Below are positions 61,214-64,000 of a stretch of DNA of 64,000 bases, one piece after another. The stretch is from the NCBI GenBank assembly GCA_027531255.1, contig JAPZRU010000017.1:62001-126000 (forward strand). The letters are read 5' to 3'. The notes below the pieces were generated by a model. That model had not been told where the DNA came from and ran no database searches. It saw only the letters and a list, made by a program, of their open reading frames with translations. The stretch is from Steroidobacteraceae bacterium (GTDB lineage Bacteria; Pseudomonadota; Gammaproteobacteria; Steroidobacterales; Steroidobacteraceae). Positions within the stretch are counted from its first letter, which is position 1; each line of letters begins with the position of its first letter. A program made the position numbers and the translations under genes.

Positions 61214-63766
61214 TCACTTGAAGTTGAAGTTCAGAGTCACGCCGAACGAGCGCGGCGGCCCGTAGTTGGTGAAGTTCCACAGCCCCGCCACCGGCAGCGC
61301 CGCGACGCGGTAGACCTCGTCCGACAGGTTCGCGCCGTAGAGGGTCGCGGACCAGCGGTCGTTCGGGTCGTGGTAGGTCACCGAGGCACCGAGCAGCGTG
61401 CGCTCCTCCATCTGCGTGTTCAGGCCGTTGAACACGTCGGTCTCGGCCTCCGCCTGATGGTTCACGTCGGCCTGCCACGTCAGGCGCGAGCCCGCCGCCA
61501 GCGCCATGTCGTAGGCGAGCGTCACGCCGGCCTTGAGCTCCGGCGAGAACGGCACGTCGAAGCGCGTCAGGTCGACCGGCTGGTTCGTGCCGCGCAGGTC
61601 CGGCAGCACCGAGCCCGAGCCGTAGCTGTGGTCGAGCCAGTTGACGCTGAGCCCGATGCGCAGGTTGTCGGTCGGCACCCAGGTCGCCTCGACGTCGACG
61701 CCGGTCGCCTCGGAGGTGCCGGTGTTGACCGTCACGGTCTCCTGCTGGCTCGAGCCGTCCGCCGACTGGTACACGGCGACGACCGCGCGCTGCAGGTTGT
61801 CGTACTCGGTGTAGTACGCCGCGACGTTCAGGCGCAGCCGGTTGTCGAACAGGTCGGCCTTGTAACCGAGCTCGATGTTGGTGTTGGTCTCGGGGTCGTA
61901 CGCGCAGCGCGACACCGTGGCGCAGGTCTCGGAGAAGCCGCCCGACAGGAAGCCCGTCGCGTAGCTCAGGTACCAGAGCTGGCCGTCCACCGGCTTGTAG
62001 TCGAGCACGGCGCGCCACGTCACCTCGTTCCACGAGTCGCTCGTCAGCACGTCCGTGCCGAAGCTGGAGCGCGGCAGCGGCTCCGAGCGGCCGTCCCACT
62101 GCTTCGGCAGGATGCCGGCTCGCGAGATGTTCTGCGAGCGCACGTCGCGGCAGACGCCGTTGACGGTGCGCCGATCCTGCGCGGGCGTGAACGAGTTGCA
62201 GAGGCCGCCGCCGTCGACCAGCCGGTCGAAGTCCTTCTCGTCCTTGCTGAAGCGCACGCCGGCCGTGAGCGTGAACTTGTCCGTGAGGTCGTAGTTGCCG
62301 TCCCAGTAGACCGCGTACTCCTTGCGGTTCTGCTTGGTGGTCTGCAGCTGGTAGTCCTGGAACACGCTCGTGTCGAGGTTCACGCGCCCGTCGGGGCGCA
62401 GCGCGGTGCCCGTCGTCGAGTTGATCGACGGGATCAGGCCGACGAGGCCGACCTGGAAGAACGCGCGGAAGTTGAACGTGTCTTGGAAGTAGTTCGCGCC
62501 GGTCACGAAGTTGAACGGCCCGTCGAAGTCCGACGCGAAGCGCAGTTCCTGCTGGAACGTGAAGCGCTCGGTGTTGCGCGTCGAGTCGAACAGCGTCAGG
62601 AAGGCCTCGCCCGTGTAGGTGCTCGGCAGCCGCTGCTGCTCCTGGCGGTAGCCGGTGATCGACTTGATCTCGCCGGCCGCGAGCGACAGCGTCTGCGTCA
62701 GGTACAGGCCCTCGGTGTCGACCTTGTGGCCCTGGTCCATCTTGATGTCGGCGTTGCCGGTGATCGCCGTGCTGAACACGTCGCGCTGGCGGGCGAGCTG
62801 GATGCCCGGGAAGCCGAGCGCCGTCAGCAGGTCGGTCGCCGTGCTCTCGTTGACGCCCGGCGGGCTGTCGGAACGGTCGCGCACGACCTCGCCGATCAGG
62901 TAGGCGGAGTACGAGTCGTTCGGCTGCCACAGCAGCTTCGCCTTCGAGGCGATCACGTCCTTGCCGCCGAGCCGGCCGCCGGTGCCGCGGTTGTTGAGGT
63001 CGATGCCGGCCGGCGGCAGCGTGCCCGCGGGGATGCCGAAGGCGCCCCAGATCGGCACGTTGCGCGGATAGGTCGCGGTGGCCTTGTCGTTCGTGTAGTA
63101 GCCCTGGTCGGTGTCGTAGATCGCGGCGACGCGCAGCGCGAGCGTCTCGCCGAGCGGCACGTTGATCGCGGCCTTGACGCTCGCGTTGTCCGCGCCGTTC
63201 CTGTACTGGCCGTAGGAGAACTGCGTCTCCGCGCCGTACTCGCCGAGCTCCGGTCGCTTCGAGGTCACCGCGATCACGCCGCCGGTCGTGTTCTTGCCGA
63301 ACAGCGTGCCCTGCGGGCCGCGGTAGACCTCGATCTGCTGCGTGTCGAACAGCGTCAGGAACTGCGAGGTCACGTGGCTCAGCACGAACTCGTCCATCAG
63401 GAAGCTGACGGGCGCGTCCTGCGTGACCAGGATGATGTTGGTGCCGGTGCCGCGCATGCCGCCGCCGGTGGCGTTGAAGCCGGCGGGGTTCGACAGCACG
63501 AGGCCGGGCGCGAGGTTCGCGAGGGCGCGGACGTCGTTGATCGGCGAGCGCTGGAGGTCGGCGGCACTGATCGCGGAGATCGCGATCGGCACGTCCTGGG
63601 AGGCTTCCTGGCGCTTCGTGCCGGTGACGATCACTTCCTCGAGCGCGCCCACGGACGCGGGCTGCGAGCCACCCGTTTCGGCCGCGAGCGCGGTCCCCGA
63701 GAGCGCCGTCGCCACGGCGACGGCGAGCAACCGGCTGCGGGTCGACGCGAGGTTTCTACTATTCAT
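61214..63766 (-). CDS. TonB-dependent outer membrane receptor
   Basis: 850 residues. A signal peptide (about 1-28, ending ALA-AE) precedes a TonB-box-like EEVIVTGTKR, the plug domain (about 40-165, with DVPIAISAISAADL, YRGPQGTLFGKNTTGG) and a 22-strand barrel. The VTGTKR...QDVPIAI pattern is typical of the large receptor families in Sphingomonadales and Steroidobacterales-type bacteria. The last residues are FNFK rather than ending in an aromatic. No siderophore synthesis genes are near; its location beside two PQQ dehydrogenases suggests import of an organic substrate (polyol, terpenoid, steroid or similar) or of PQQ. Confidence 0.93.
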   Translation of the reverse strand: MNSRNLASTRSRLLAVAVATALSGTALAAETGGSQPASVGALEEVIVTGTKRQEASQDVPIAISAISAADLQRSPINDVRALANLAPGLVLSNPAGFNATGGGMRGTGTNIILVTQDAPVSFLMDEFVLSHVTSQFLTLFDTQQIEVYRGPQGTLFGKNTTGGVIAVTSKRPELGEYGAETQFSYGQYRNGADNASVKAAINVPLGETLALRVAAIYDTDQGYYTNDKATATYPRNVPIWGAFGIPAGTLPPAGIDLNNRGTGGRLGGKDVIASKAKLLWQPNDSYSAYLIGEVVRDRSDSPPGVNESTATDLLTALGFPGIQLARQRDVFSTAITGNADIKMDQGHKVDTEGLYLTQTLSLAAGEIKSITGYRQEQQRLPSTYTGEAFLTLFDSTRNTERFTFQQELRFASDFDGPFNFVTGANYFQDTFNFRAFFQVGLVGLIPSINSTTGTALRPDGRVNLDTSVFQDYQLQTTKQNRKEYAVYWDGNYDLTDKFTLTAGVRFSKDEKDFDRLVDGGGLCNSFTPAQDRRTVNGVCRDVRSQNISRAGILPKQWDGRSEPLPRSSFGTDVLTSDSWNEVTWRAVLDYKPVDGQLWYLSYATGFLSGGFSETCATVSRCAYDPETNTNIELGYKADLFDNRLRLNVAAYYTEYDNLQRAVVAVYQSADGSSQQETVTVNTGTSEATGVDVEATWVPTDNLRIGLSVNWLDHSYGSGSVLPDLRGTNQPVDLTRFDVPFSPELKAGVTLAYDMALAAGSRLTWQADVNHQAEAETDVFNGLNTQMEERTLLGASVTYHDPNDRWSATLYGANLSDEVYRVAALPVAGLWNFTNYGPPRSFGVTLNFNFK

Positions 63767-63840
63767 TCAAATTCCCCCTCTGCTGACAGTCTTGCGGCGC
63801 GCGGGCGCCGCGGATGCGATGCGGATGCGGTGCGTCGGCG

Positions 63841-64000
63841 CTAGGCGGTCCCGGTCCTGACCGTGACGGCCTGCAGCGACTCGCCGGCGACGAGGCGCTC
63901 CAGGAACTCGGCGTCGAGCACGAAATCGATGCGACCGTCGGGGCCCGGATAGGCGACCGCGCCGCGGCCGAGGAACAGGTACTCCGTGAGCTCGTCGGCA
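63841..64000 (-). CDS. C-terminal fragment of an unrecognised protein
   Basis: The minus-strand frame is open from the window edge to TAG at 63841-63843 and gives the last 52 residues, including YLFLGRGAVAYPGPDG, RIDFVLDAEFLERLVAG and the end TVRTGTA. It looks like a genuine protein tail (regular codon use, mixed beta/alpha pattern) but I do not recognise a family. It lies 74 bases upstream of the TonB receptor start and may be in the same operon. Confidence 0.5.
   Translation of the reverse strand, partial: ADELTEYLFLGRGAVAYPGPDGRIDFVLDAEFLERLVAGESLQAVTVRTGTA

Noticed and set aside
58298-63844. 1848-residue plus-strand frame across the SDR, PQQ dehydrogenase and TonB receptor genes
   Set aside because: It is a shadow of three real minus-strand genes; no domain or signal peptide is visible and it crosses a terminator hairpin.

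Overview
The window is about 70% G+C, densely coded and without any recognisable rRNA, tRNA, CRISPR array or transposase. Gene families and order point to a proteobacterium, most likely a gammaproteobacterium near the Xanthomonadales/Nevskiales/Steroidobacterales. The evidence is the xerD-dsbC neighbourhood, a 7Fe ferredoxin FdxA, zapE, ybaN, a 180-kDa NAD-glutamate dehydrogenase, and a TonB receptor of the type rich in such aerobes. The taxonomy is inference from gene content only. The content is that of an aerobic heterotroph specialised in oxidising acyl-CoAs, branched-chain amino acids and alcohols.

Layout. 0-3.5 kb: end of a NUDIX-like gene, fdxA, dsbC and xerD (both minus), plsC. 3.6-16.9 kb: acyl-CoA block with fused isobutyryl-CoA mutase icmF (minus), a thiolase, an OsmC-like protein, two short-chain dehydrogenases (SDRs), a coupled pair of M16 peptidases, a frameshifted small membrane protein, ETF-ubiquinone oxidoreductase and a hot-dog thioesterase. 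17-31 kb: leucine/valine/isoleucine catabolism, with ilvE and the bkd complex divergent from an Lrp-type regulator, liuBCD divergent from liuA, then a GntR regulator, acetoacetyl-CoA synthetase, zapE and an exonuclease. 33-41 kb: hpd divergent from a MarR regulator, the large glutamate dehydrogenase, a GT2 glycosyltransferase and gpmA. 41-45 kb: M20 amidohydrolase, enoyl-CoA hydratase, and a TetR gene divergent from an SDR.

45-51 kb: a 462-bp intergenic region packed with hairpins and bounded by a 21-bp perfect inverted repeat. It is followed by a [2Fe-2S] ferredoxin divergent from an SDR - ThuA - Rieske oxygenase - flavin/FeS oxidoreductase operon, with a perfect 18-bp palindrome on the promoter. 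This looks like a regulated oxygenase pathway of unknown substrate. 51-52.4 kb: small membrane ORFs, ybaN and a 3' remnant of a beta-ketoacyl synthase gene. 52.4-64 kb: an acetoin-dehydrogenase-like complex (E1alpha, E1beta, E2) translationally coupled to a cytochrome c-PQQ dehydrogenase of the polyvinyl-alcohol-dehydrogenase type. Facing it are an SDR, a second PQQ quinohemoprotein alcohol dehydrogenase and a TonB-dependent receptor. Together these could take up an alcohol or diol, oxidise it in the periplasm and cleave the resulting keto compound to acyl-CoA.

How it fits together. Amino-acid carbon passes IlvE, BKD, LiuA, LiuBD and LiuC, with electrons going to quinone through ETF-QO; AacS, the thiolase and IcmF handle the C4 products. 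No HMG-CoA lyase and no dihydrolipoamide dehydrogenase (E3) gene is present here, so both must lie elsewhere. Several divergent promoters carry palindromes beside a local regulator gene, so regulation appears local and modular.
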